DNA of 8,441 nucleotides from Cyanobacteriota bacterium. Its GTDB lineage: Bacteria; Cyanobacteriota; Cyanobacteriia; Phormidesmidales; Phormidesmidaceae. Below, in pieces: positions 1 through 5,879 of the stretch (position 1 is its first letter; every line of letters starts with the position of its first letter). A model generated the notes under the pieces. That model had not been told where the DNA came from, ran no database searches, and was given only the letters and a program-made list of their open reading frames with translations. Both the position numbers and the translations under genes were made by a program. The stretch is taken from assembly GCA_027483425.1 (NCBI GenBank), contig JAIXUR010000582.1, forward strand, positions 1-8,441. Direction: 5' to 3'.

Positions 1-1829
1 CCCCACACGTTCCACTCGATCCACTGGCCAAACTCCATGCTCATAAACAGAGTCTTCTTACCGGGATGCATAAACATGTAGGTGTAGAGGCAACGCAGGT
101 TGGCGAACTTCTGCCACTCGTCACCGGGCATTTTGCCCAGCATGTTGCTCTTGCCGTGCACCACCTCGTCGTGGGAGAGGGCCAGCATAAAGTTCTCGGT
201 AAAGGCATACCAAATGCTGAAGGTGACGTTGTTCTGGTGAAACTGCCGGAACCACGGGTCCATGTTGAAGTAGTCCAACATGTCGTGCATCCAGCCCATG
301 TTCCACTTCAGGTTAAAGCCCAGACCACCCACGTAGGTGGGCCAAGAGACCATGGGCCAAGCCGTAGACTCTTCGGCGATGGAGAGCACCCCAGGGAAAT
401 AGGTGAACAGCACGTGGTTAACCTGGCGGAGAAAATCAGCCGCCTCAATGTGCTCACAGCCGCCGTAGTCATTGGCGACCCACTCCCCATCCTTACGGAA
501 ATAGTTGAGGTAGAGCATCGACGCCACCGCATCCACGCGAATTCCGTCGATGTGATACTTTTCAAACCAAAAGATGGCGTTGGCCACTAGAAAGTTACGG
601 ACTTCGTTGCGGCCATAGTTAAACACCAGGGTGCCCCACTCTTTGTGCTCACCTTTGCGGGGGTCAGCGTGCTCGTAGAGGTGGGTGCCGTCGAAGAAGG
701 CGAGGCCGTGGCCATCCTTAGGAAAGTGCCCCGGTACCCAGTCGACAATCACACCAATGCCGTTTTGGTGGCACTGGTCGACGAAATACATAAAGTCTTC
801 GGGGGTGCCGTAGCGGGAGGTGACGGCATAGTAGCCCGTGACCTGGTAGCCCCAGGAGCCGTCAAAGGGGTGCTCGGCGACGGGCAGCAGCTCAATGTGG
901 GTAAAGCCCAGTTCTTGAATGTAGGGAATCAGGCGATCGGCCAGCTCGCGGTAGGTGAGAAAGCGGGCGCCGGGCTTGAGCTCGGCCACGGTGACCACGG
1001 GCTCTGGGGTGCCGTCGGGGCGTAGGGCCGGAGTAGCCGATGACTCGTGCATCCACGAGCCCAGGTGCAGCTCATAGATAGAGACAGGCTGGGTGAGGGG
1101 CTCGGTCTGACGCCGCTTTTCCATCCAGCTGTCGTCATGCCAGACGTAGCTGTCGAGGTCAGTGACAATGGAGGCCGTTTTGGGCCGAGTCTCCTGCTGA
1201 AAGCCGTAGGGGTCAGACTTTTCGTAGATGTGGCCGTCGTAGTTTTTGATTTCGTACTTGTAGTGAACCCCAATCGCCAAGCCAGGAATAAACAGATCCC
1301 AAATACCGTTGGAGAGGCGGCGCATTTGGTGCTTGCGGCCATCCCAGTAGTTGAAGTCGCCCAGGACCGAGGCATTGCGGGCGTTGGGTGCCCACACCGC
1401 AAAGTACACGCCGGTCACCCCCTCAACGGTGGTGAAGTGAGCCCCCAGCTTCTCGTAGATGCGGTGGTGGTTGCCTTCGCTAAACAGGTGAATATCGAAG
1501 TCGGTAATGGCGCGGGTTTTGAAGGCGTAGGGGTCGTAGATGACATGGACATGGTCACCAATCACGTACTTGAGCTGGTAGTTGGCCAGGTCTTGAACCT
1601 CTAGCACGCACTCAAAGAAGTGGGGGTTGTGGTTCGACTCCATGGCCACTTCTTTGTGTTCCTCTGGCAGCACTACCCAGGCTTTGTCCGCCTGGGGTAG
1701 GTAGGCCCTCACGGCCCAAACCGTTTGACCGTCTTGCTGTACCATGTGCGGCCCCAAGATCTCGAAGGGGTCGTGGTGCTGGTTCCAGACAATTCGGTCA
1801 ATCTGCTCAGAGTCAACAGTTGCAGGCAT
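1..1829 (-). CDS. glgB: 1,4-alpha-glucan branching enzyme GlgB (C-terminus beyond the window)
   Basis: Cytosolic enzyme of glycogen synthesis: it cuts alpha-1,4 glucan chains and rejoins them in alpha-1,6 linkage. 609 codons are visible from the ATG at 1829. Residues about 10-110 form the extra N-terminal domain (HHDPFEILGPH near its start), about 125-215 the CBM48 domain (VWAPNARNASVLGDFNYWDG), and about 215 onward the GH13 barrel. All four GH13 motifs are present: DWVPGHFP with D363, GIRVDAVASM with nucleophile D433, AEEST with acid/base E486, and LSHDEV with D554. Their spacings equal those of E. coli GlgB D335, D405, E458 and D526, shifted by 28. About 150 residues, including the C-terminal beta domain, should lie left of base 1. 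The small secreted-protein gene ends 121 bases upstream on the same strand, so read-through is possible. The GlgX debranching enzyme is excluded by the AEEST and LSHDEVVHGK motifs. Identification is secure. Confidence 0.97.
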   Translation of the reverse strand, partial: MPATVDSEQIDRIVWNQHHDPFEILGPHMVQQDGQTVWAVRAYLPQADKAWVVLPEEHKEVAMESNHNPHFFECVLEVQDLANYQLKYVIGDHVHVIYDPYAFKTRAITDFDIHLFSEGNHHRIYEKLGAHFTTVEGVTGVYFAVWAPNARNASVLGDFNYWDGRKHQMRRLSNGIWDLFIPGLAIGVHYKYEIKNYDGHIYEKSDPYGFQQETRPKTASIVTDLDSYVWHDDSWMEKRRQTEPLTQPVSIYELHLGSWMHESSATPALRPDGTPEPVVTVAELKPGARFLTYRELADRLIPYIQELGFTHIELLPVAEHPFDGSWGYQVTGYYAVTSRYGTPEDFMYFVDQCHQNGIGVIVDWVPGHFPKDGHGLAFFDGTHLYEHADPRKGEHKEWGTLVFNYGRNEVRNFLVANAIFWFEKYHIDGIRVDAVASMLYLNYFRKDGEWVANDYGGCEHIEAADFLRQVNHVLFTYFPGVLSIAEESTAWPMVSWPTYVGGLGFNLKWNMGWMHDMLDYFNMDPWFRQFHQNNVTFSIWYAFTENFMLALSHDEVVHGKSNMLGKMPGDEWQKFANLRCLYTYMFMHPGKKTLFMSMEFGQWIEWNVW

Positions 1830-1895
1830 ATTATTAAAGATCCAAGGGAGATAAGAGACAGTCTATAGAAATGTGCTATCTGCGGACTAGAGTAA

Positions 1896-1928
1896 CAAAA
1901 CTTAGTGATTTCCACTGAGAAAGTTTTG
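1896..1928. repeat. Interrupted inverted repeat upstream of glgB
   Basis: CAAAACTT (1896-1903) pairs perfectly with AAGTTTTG (1921-1928). Inside it AGTG (1904-1907) pairs with CACT (1913-1916), leaving a 4-base bulge GAGA and a 5-base loop. It lies between the stop of the small secreted-protein gene and the start of glgB, 67 bases before the glgB ATG. It could be a weak terminator for the upstream gene, an operator, or a leader structure. There is no clean T-run after it on the minus strand, so none of these is established. Confidence 0.45.
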
Positions 1929-1950
1929 CCGAGGGTGGCCAGATTAGCCC

Positions 1951-2250
1951 CTAGGGGATAAACGGCAGGATGGGCCTGACCCAACGTCTGAGCTGCAGCA
2001 GGTAGATGAGCTGGACAATGTCGGGATCAACAATAGACCCATCAGGGCTAAAGGTGCGCAGGCGTTCTTGCAACACAGCGTAGTCAGCGGCCGAGATGGG
2101 TTCGCCGGTTAGGGGCGATCGCGCCTCGGTGATCACCTCGGTGCGCAGAATTTCCTCGGGAATCTCGTCCGGAGGAGGCAGGGCTAGGACAGGCGCTGCC
2201 AGGGTCGCCATGAGCGCTGGCGAGGTCAGCAGTAGACTGGGTCGATGCAT
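1951..2250 (-). CDS. Small secreted protein of unknown function (99 aa)
   Basis: Predicted exported protein. The N-terminus has MHRPS, then a hydrophobic stretch of about 18 residues, and a plausible signal-peptidase site after PVLA at about residue 22. The mature part begins with a proline-rich acidic segment (LPPPDEIPEEILRTE), continues with EARSPLTGEPISAADYAVLQ, and ends with a leucine/arginine-rich helix (IVQLIYLLQLRRWVRPILPF). The overall pattern resembles small conserved hypothetical proteins found across cyanobacteria; no enzymatic motif is seen. The ATG at 2250 is preferred over an in-frame TTG nine codons upstream because it puts the signal peptide at the N-terminus. No clear ribosome-binding site precedes either start. 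A TATAGT box lies only four bases upstream of the ATG, which would give an extremely short leader if used. A HIP1 site falls inside at 2115. It is divergent from the PPC-TPR gene and upstream of glgB. Confidence 0.8.
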   Translation of the reverse strand: MHRPSLLLTSPALMATLAAPVLALPPPDEIPEEILRTEVITEARSPLTGEPISAADYAVLQERLRTFSPDGSIVDPDIVQLIYLLQLRRWVRPILPFIP

Positions 2251-2370
2251 AAATACTATAGAGTGACGTAGGCCCAAGTATTACCATAGCCTGCTGTGAT
2301 ACCCCTGACTCTATTCTGAGCCGAGGCTGGCTGTGTTACCCTGCTTGACAGGTTTGTGTTCTATTTCGTG

Positions 2371-2380
2371 GGAGATAAGG
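2371..2380 (+). promoter_or_regulatory. Ribosome-binding site of the PPC-TPR gene
   Basis: GGAGATAAGG contains GGAG (2371-2374) and AAGG (2377-2380), 10 and 4 bases before the ATG at 2385. An adjacent TTG at 2382 is in frame. The GGAG spacing favours the ATG. Confidence 0.6.
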
Positions 2381-2384
2381 TTTG

Positions 2385-3095
2385 ATGGGTTTTTTACGGC
2401 TGTTCTCTGTGGGGCTAGTGGCACCCACGGCTTTGACAGGGCTGCTAGCTGGCCCCATGGCTCTGTCTGCCCTAGCGGATACGGTGCTCCAAGAGGCCGG
2501 CACCATTTACCCCGCCGAGTCCACCTATAGCTTCGATGGCAAGGCTGGACAGGCCATTACCATTACCCTAGACAGCGAAGAGTTTGACCCGGTGCTGTCA
2601 CTCCTCGATGCCAGCGCTACCGAACTGGCCTTCAACGACGACTTTGGCGGCACCCTAAATGCCAAAATTATTGTCACCCTGCCCGCCGATGGCACCTACA
2701 CCGTGGTAGCGAAATCGTTTTCCGGTCAGGGGGGTGACTACGACCTGGTGGTGCGCACCTCCACCGAGTTTGAGATGACCTACGCCGAGGCCGAGGCCCT
2801 GATCCTGGTTGAGGACTACCCTGGGGCCATCGTTGCCTATACCAAGGCGATTGAGATTGACCCGACCCAGCCGGCGGCCTACCTGGGTCGCGCCCAGGCC
2901 ATCCTCGGGGAGGTCTACGTAGCCGAGGGCGACGCCGTCCAGGGGCCAGAGGATATCCCCCTGGAGGCGCGGGAGCAAGTGATTGCCGACTTTGAACAGG
3001 CGGCCACCCTGTTTGAGGAAAGTGGTTCCCCTGACTGGGCCGCTTCCCTCCGCGAGCAGGCCGAGGTGCTCCGCAGTGTCGACAGCGGCACCTGA
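2385..3095 (+). CDS. Exported PPC-domain protein with TPR-like repeat (236 aa)
   Basis: Probable periplasmic or secreted protein of unknown specific function. Residues 1-31 look like a signal peptide (basic start, hydrophobic core, likely cut at SALA|D). Residues about 35-125 match the bacterial pre-peptidase C-terminal (PPC) beta-sandwich pattern: AGTIYPAESTYSF, FDPVLSLLDASATELAFNDD, and ADGTYTVVAKSFSGQGGDYD. Residues about 133-175 form a TPR-like helix pair (EALILVEDYPGAIVAYTKAIEIDP then AYLGRAQAIL), and about 195-232 is a further helical segment that may be a second, degenerate repeat. PPC domains usually accompany secreted proteases or binding proteins, but no protease domain is present here, so a binding or scaffold role is an inference. 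An in-frame TTG directly precedes the chosen ATG. The gene is transcribed alone, diverges from its left neighbour, and is followed by an intrinsic terminator. Confidence 0.88.
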   Translation: MGFLRLFSVGLVAPTALTGLLAGPMALSALADTVLQEAGTIYPAESTYSFDGKAGQAITITLDSEEFDPVLSLLDASATELAFNDDFGGTLNAKIIVTLPADGTYTVVAKSFSGQGGDYDLVVRTSTEFEMTYAEAEALILVEDYPGAIVAYTKAIEIDPTQPAAYLGRAQAILGEVYVAEGDAVQGPEDIPLEAREQVIADFEQAATLFEESGSPDWAASLREQAEVLRSVDSGT

Positions 3096-3175
3096 TGGTT
3101 AAAATTCTCCAGCAACTTTTCCGGACAGGCCCGCGTCTAGGTCGTAAAGGTGAATGGTAGATGCACCCTGATAAG

Positions 3176-3206
3176 TCCCACTGGCGAGAGCCAGGGGATT
3201 TTTTTT
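3176..3206 (+). terminator. Intrinsic terminator of the PPC-TPR gene
   Basis: TCCC (3176-3179), a bulged A, then CTGGC pair with GCCAG (3190-3194) and GGGA (3195-3198) around a GAGA tetraloop. Eight T residues follow (3199-3206). It lies 80 bases after the stop codon. Confidence 0.85.
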
Positions 3207-3217
3207 GCCCCTAGTAC

Positions 3218-3291
3218 AGAAAGGCAGAAGCCAGAAGCCAGAAGCCAGAAAGCCAGAAAGGCAGAAAGGCAGAAGCCAGAAAGCCAGAAGG
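3218..3291. repeat. Short tandem repeat array, ten units of 6-8 bases
   Basis: Ten consecutive units: AGAAAGGC, AGAAGCC three times, AGAAAGCC, AGAAAGGC twice, AGAAGCC, AGAAAGCC and a final partial AGAAGG. The mixture of 7- and 8-base units means no single reading frame is kept. Such heptameric arrays (STRR sequences) are known from cyanobacterial intergenic DNA. The array lies in the gap between two convergent genes, just after the terminator of the left one. The rest of this gap (3292-3412) holds a G/C-rich stretch around 3310-3355 that may be a dispersed repeat, but I cannot show a second copy in the window. Confidence 0.9.
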
Positions 3292-3412
3292 ATGAACTTG
3301 TCATGGCCTCTCTGCGGTGCATTGCTTCGCGTTGGCTTAGCCCCGCCCTAGGGTTATGCACCCGACAAGACCCTAAAAATTAAGCTTGAGAATTGCCCAA
3401 CAAATGCCCAAC

Positions 3413-3442
3413 AAAAAAGGATGCAGGCCGTAGCCTACATCC
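3413..3442 (-). terminator. Intrinsic terminator of cpcG
   Basis: Read on the minus strand, GGATGTAGGC pairs with GCCTGCATCC around the tetraloop TACG: ten pairs including one T-G wobble, followed by six T residues (3418-3413). It lies 40 bases after the cpcG stop codon and faces the terminator at 3176-3206, so both convergent genes are insulated. Confidence 0.92.
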
Positions 3443-3482
3443 CAGTGGTGTTCTAGAAACCTATCTCAACAGAGCCAGGGCC

Positions 3483-4247
3483 TTAGTCAACCGTTACCTT
3501 GCGGTAGGGCACGGCGGTGGCAATGTTGATTTGGCTGGTAGATACGCGGGCCGGAGCGGCTCCGGTAGCCCCAATGCTGCGGGCCATACCCAAGAAGTTG
3601 GTAGGGTTGCCAGCGGTAACCTTCTTCTCCTGGGGCACAAACCGCCTGACCTGAGACTGCCACACAATCTGAGGGAAGCCCAGCAGGTTGCGGTGGTAGG
3701 CGTCGTAGCGGGGATTCTTGATATGGATGGGGAGCTCGCCTTCGGCTCGGCCGGGCAGTACCCGACGCTTTTGGTAGGGGACGGTGTTGTAGCCAAAGCT
3801 GGTGAGATACTCTTCGCTGTCGAGGAGTGCATCAACCAGACCCTGGACGCCCTTGTTGGCTACCACGATGGACCAGGCAATTTTTTCGCGATCGCTGTAT
3901 ACTTCGCGACCCAGAATTTTTTGCACGCAGTGTTCAACAAACTTGTAGTTGCTGTTCTTCTCGTAGAAGCTGCTGTAGAAAGTGGGTGACAGAGCCAGAC
4001 CACGGATAAAGTCGCGCACGGTGATTTGGCCATTGCGCAACTGCGATTCCAGAAAGGTCTGGCGATCGCTCTTAAAGGCGTGGAAGAAAATCTGCCGATA
4101 GGCTGCATTAATCAGCGCATCCATATCGCTGGTGCCATACAGATCATCGGTGGAGAAACTTCTGGGCTGTTCGTCGCCACCGACTTCGTAGCTGGCAACA
4201 CGCTGATTTTGGCTAGATGGGGAGTAATTGAGTAACGGAAGAGACAC
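3483..4247 (-). CDS. cpcG: Phycobilisome rod-core linker polypeptide CpcG
   Basis: Linker that attaches phycocyanin rods to the allophycocyanin core of the phycobilisome on the thylakoid surface. The N-terminus LPLLNYSPSSQNQRV is typical of CpcG. Residues about 20-160 form the PBS linker domain (INAAYRQIFFHAF, LRNGQITVRDFIRGLALS, CVQKILGREVY, LVDALLDSEEYLTSFG). The segment around 178-193 (KNPRYDAYHRNLLGFPQ) is also characteristic. Length 254 residues is normal for the family. The C-terminus has no hydrophobic helix, which argues for the core-attaching CpcG1 type and against membrane-anchored CpcL (CpcG2). The start is GTG; the next in-frame ATG is at codon 42 inside the linker domain, and GGAG lies eight bases before the GTG. 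HIP1 sites occur at 3888 and 4062. No other phycobilisome gene is in the window, so this copy is apart from any cpcBA operon. Confidence 0.97.
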   Translation of the reverse strand: MSLPLLNYSPSSQNQRVASYEVGGDEQPRSFSTDDLYGTSDMDALINAAYRQIFFHAFKSDRQTFLESQLRNGQITVRDFIRGLALSPTFYSSFYEKNSNYKFVEHCVQKILGREVYSDREKIAWSIVVANKGVQGLVDALLDSEEYLTSFGYNTVPYQKRRVLPGRAEGELPIHIKNPRYDAYHRNLLGFPQIVWQSQVRRFVPQEKKVTAGNPTNFLGMARSIGATGAAPARVSTSQINIATAVPYRKVTVD

Positions 4248-4255
4248 GTTTGAAT

Positions 4256-4259
4256 CTCC
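4256..4259 (-). promoter_or_regulatory. Ribosome-binding site fixing the GTG start of cpcG
   Basis: GGAG on the minus strand, eight bases before the GTG at 4247. It supports GTG as the real start in place of a downstream ATG. Confidence 0.7.
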
Positions 4260-4293
4260 AGAATCTTAGGAAAATTTACAAACTTTAAGGATG

Positions 4294-4316
4294 ATCATAC
4301 GGGAATGGTTGCCCGT
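4294..4316 (-). promoter_or_regulatory. Candidate cpcG promoter with overlapping dyad
   Basis: A TATGAT -10-like box (4299-4294 on the minus strand) lies about 47 bases upstream of the GTG. Directly upstream and overlapping it by one base is a dyad, ACGGG (4316-4312) and CCCGT (4303-4299), with eight bases between. The -35 position holds only CAGGTT, a poor match, so the promoter may need an activator. Whether the dyad is an operator is inference. Confidence 0.4.
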
Positions 4317-4401
4317 AACCTGAGCAATCTGAGTAAATCAACATAGTCCTTAACATTCCACCCCTCTCAGGACAAAGGGGCGACCGGCGGGCGAGCTGGG
4401 C

Positions 4402-5802
4402 CTAGGGATAGGTCATGCGGTAGGGGTCAATGAGCTGCTCAAACTCGGCCTCAGACACGTGCCCCAGGGCCAGGGAGGCTTCCTTCAGGGTGAGGTCGTG
4501 GTCAAAGGCATGGTGGGCAATTTGGGAGGCCTTGTCGTAGCCGATCGCTGGGCTGAGGGCGGTCACCAGCATTAGCGACTGCTCCACGTACTGGTCAATT
4601 TTTCGGCGGTTGGGGGTCATGTCCGCCACCAAAAACTCGGTGAAGTTGCGGCAGCTATCGGCCATCAGACGGGCTGACTGCAGCAGGTTGAAAATCATCA
4701 TGGGCTTGTAGACGTTCATCTCCAGGTAGCCGCTGGCCCCGGCAAAGGCCACCGCCGTGTCGTAGCCCATCACCTGCACCGCCACCATGGCGAGGGCTTC
4801 ACATTGGGTCGGGTTAACCTTGCCCGGCATAATCGATGAGCCGGGTTCGTTCTCGGGCAGATTCAGTTCCCCAAAGCCCGCCCGGGGACCACAGCTGAGC
4901 AGGCGAATGTCGTTGGCAATTTTGTACAGCGACACCGCCAAGGTTTTGAGCACGCCGCTGGCCATCACCATGGCGTCGTGGGCCCCCATGACGGTGAACT
5001 TATTGGCCGCGCTGACAAAGGGTAGCCCCGTGATCGTGGCGATGTGGGCGGCGGCAGAGTCGGCAAAGCCTGGTCCGGCATTGAGGCCTGTGCCTAGGGC
5101 CGTGCCTCCCAGGGCCAGCTCGTAGAGGCCTGGCAAGGCGACCTCCATGCGCTTGAGGTTGTCGTCGAGCATGCCCACATAGCCCGAAAACTCTTGGCCT
5201 AGGGTGAGGGGTACGGCGTCCTGTAAGTGGGTGCGGCCAATTTTAACGATGTCGGCCCAGGCCTTGGCTTTCTGATCCAGGGCATCGCGCAGGTGGGTAA
5301 CGGCGGGCCGCAGACCCTGGATCAGGGCCTGGACTGCCGCAATGTGCATGGCCGTAGGGAACACGTCGTTAGACGACTGCGACATGTTGACGTGGTCGTT
5401 GGGGTGAATGGGGGTTTTACTGCCCATCACCCCTCCCGCCATCTCAATGGCGCGGTTGGCGATCACCTCGTTGACGTTCATGTTGCACTGGGTGCCGCTG
5501 CCGGTCATCCACACGTGGAGCGGGAAGTGGTCGTCAAGCTGGCCCGCGATGATCTCATTGGCCGCCTGCACAATCAGGTCGGCCTTGTCCTGGGGCAGCT
5601 TGCCCAGGTCGGCGTTCGCCAGGGCCGAGGCTTTTTTGGTGAGGGCGATCGCCCTCACCACCTCCAGGGGCATTTTGTCTTGGCCAATGGAAAAATAGCG
5701 GATCGATCGCTGGGTCTGGGCTCCCCAGTAGCGATCGCTGGGCACGGCGATCGCTCCCAGGCTGTCGGTTTCTTGGCGGGTGTGCGCGTGTAAATCGGCC
5801 AT
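4402..5802 (-). CDS. fumC: Class II fumarate hydratase FumC
   Basis: Iron-independent fumarase that interconverts fumarate and malate in the cytosol as a homotetramer. The 466-residue product matches the family's usual length (E. coli FumC 467). Visible motifs: GAIAVPSDRYWGAQTQRS near the start, TGSGTQCNMNVNEV (100-113), HPNDHVNMSQSSNDVFPT (133-150), GRTHLQDAVPLTLGQEFSGY with T191-H192, and the superfamily signature GSSIMPGKVNP (321-331), whose loop serine is the catalytic base. The sequence reads MNVNEVIANRA after GSGTQC, typical of fumarase rather than argininosuccinate lyase or adenylosuccinate lyase. The ATG at 5802 is preferred: it gives the standard N-terminal length and has a GGGG stretch upstream, whereas the in-frame ATG at 5838 would add 12 unusual residues and lacks a ribosome-binding site. 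It starts 77 bases after nurA and is probably co-transcribed. Three HIP1 sites cluster near its start. Aspartase is a less likely alternative. Confidence 0.96.
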   Translation of the reverse strand: MADLHAHTRQETDSLGAIAVPSDRYWGAQTQRSIRYFSIGQDKMPLEVVRAIALTKKASALANADLGKLPQDKADLIVQAANEIIAGQLDDHFPLHVWMTGSGTQCNMNVNEVIANRAIEMAGGVMGSKTPIHPNDHVNMSQSSNDVFPTAMHIAAVQALIQGLRPAVTHLRDALDQKAKAWADIVKIGRTHLQDAVPLTLGQEFSGYVGMLDDNLKRMEVALPGLYELALGGTALGTGLNAGPGFADSAAAHIATITGLPFVSAANKFTVMGAHDAMVMASGVLKTLAVSLYKIANDIRLLSCGPRAGFGELNLPENEPGSSIMPGKVNPTQCEALAMVAVQVMGYDTAVAFAGASGYLEMNVYKPMMIFNLLQSARLMADSCRNFTEFLVADMTPNRRKIDQYVEQSLMLVTALSPAIGYDKASQIAHHAFDHDLTLKEASLALGHVSEAEFEQLIDPYRMTYP

Positions 5803-5843
5803 GGTATTCCCCGGAGCTACTCTCTCCGATTCAACCATATGCT

Positions 5844-5869
5844 AGCGGTTCAGGGGCAGCGATTCAGGG
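5844..5869. repeat. Imperfect direct repeat between nurA and fumC
   Basis: AGCGGTTCAGGG (5844-5855) and AGCGATTCAGGG (5858-5869) differ at one base and recur with a 14-base period. They lie just upstream of fumC, where a regulator might bind, but no promoter boxes are clear nearby. Confidence 0.5.
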
Positions 5870-5879
5870 CCAAGAGTCC

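Noticed and set aside
66..1604. Long plus-strand frames opposite glgB
   Set aside because: They are shadows of a gene whose catalytic motifs are all in the minus-strand frame; GC-rich codons leave the opposite strand open.
3218..3291. Possible CRISPR array
   Set aside because: Units are 6-8 bases with no spacers; this is a simple tandem repeat.
3150..3383. Plus-strand 77-residue frame rich in Lys, Gln and Glu
   Set aside because: It starts before the terminator and its composition comes only from the AGAAGCC-type array, whose mixed 7/8-base units would shift frame between strains.
4341..4385. Hairpin CCCCT/AGGGG after fumC as a terminator
   Set aside because: Only five pairs with a ten-base loop and no T-run follow on the minus strand, so it is too weak to call.
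5803..5838. Longer fumC starting at 5838
   Set aside because: It adds 12 residues absent from the usual FumC N-terminus and has no ribosome-binding site, whereas the ATG at 5802 gives standard length.
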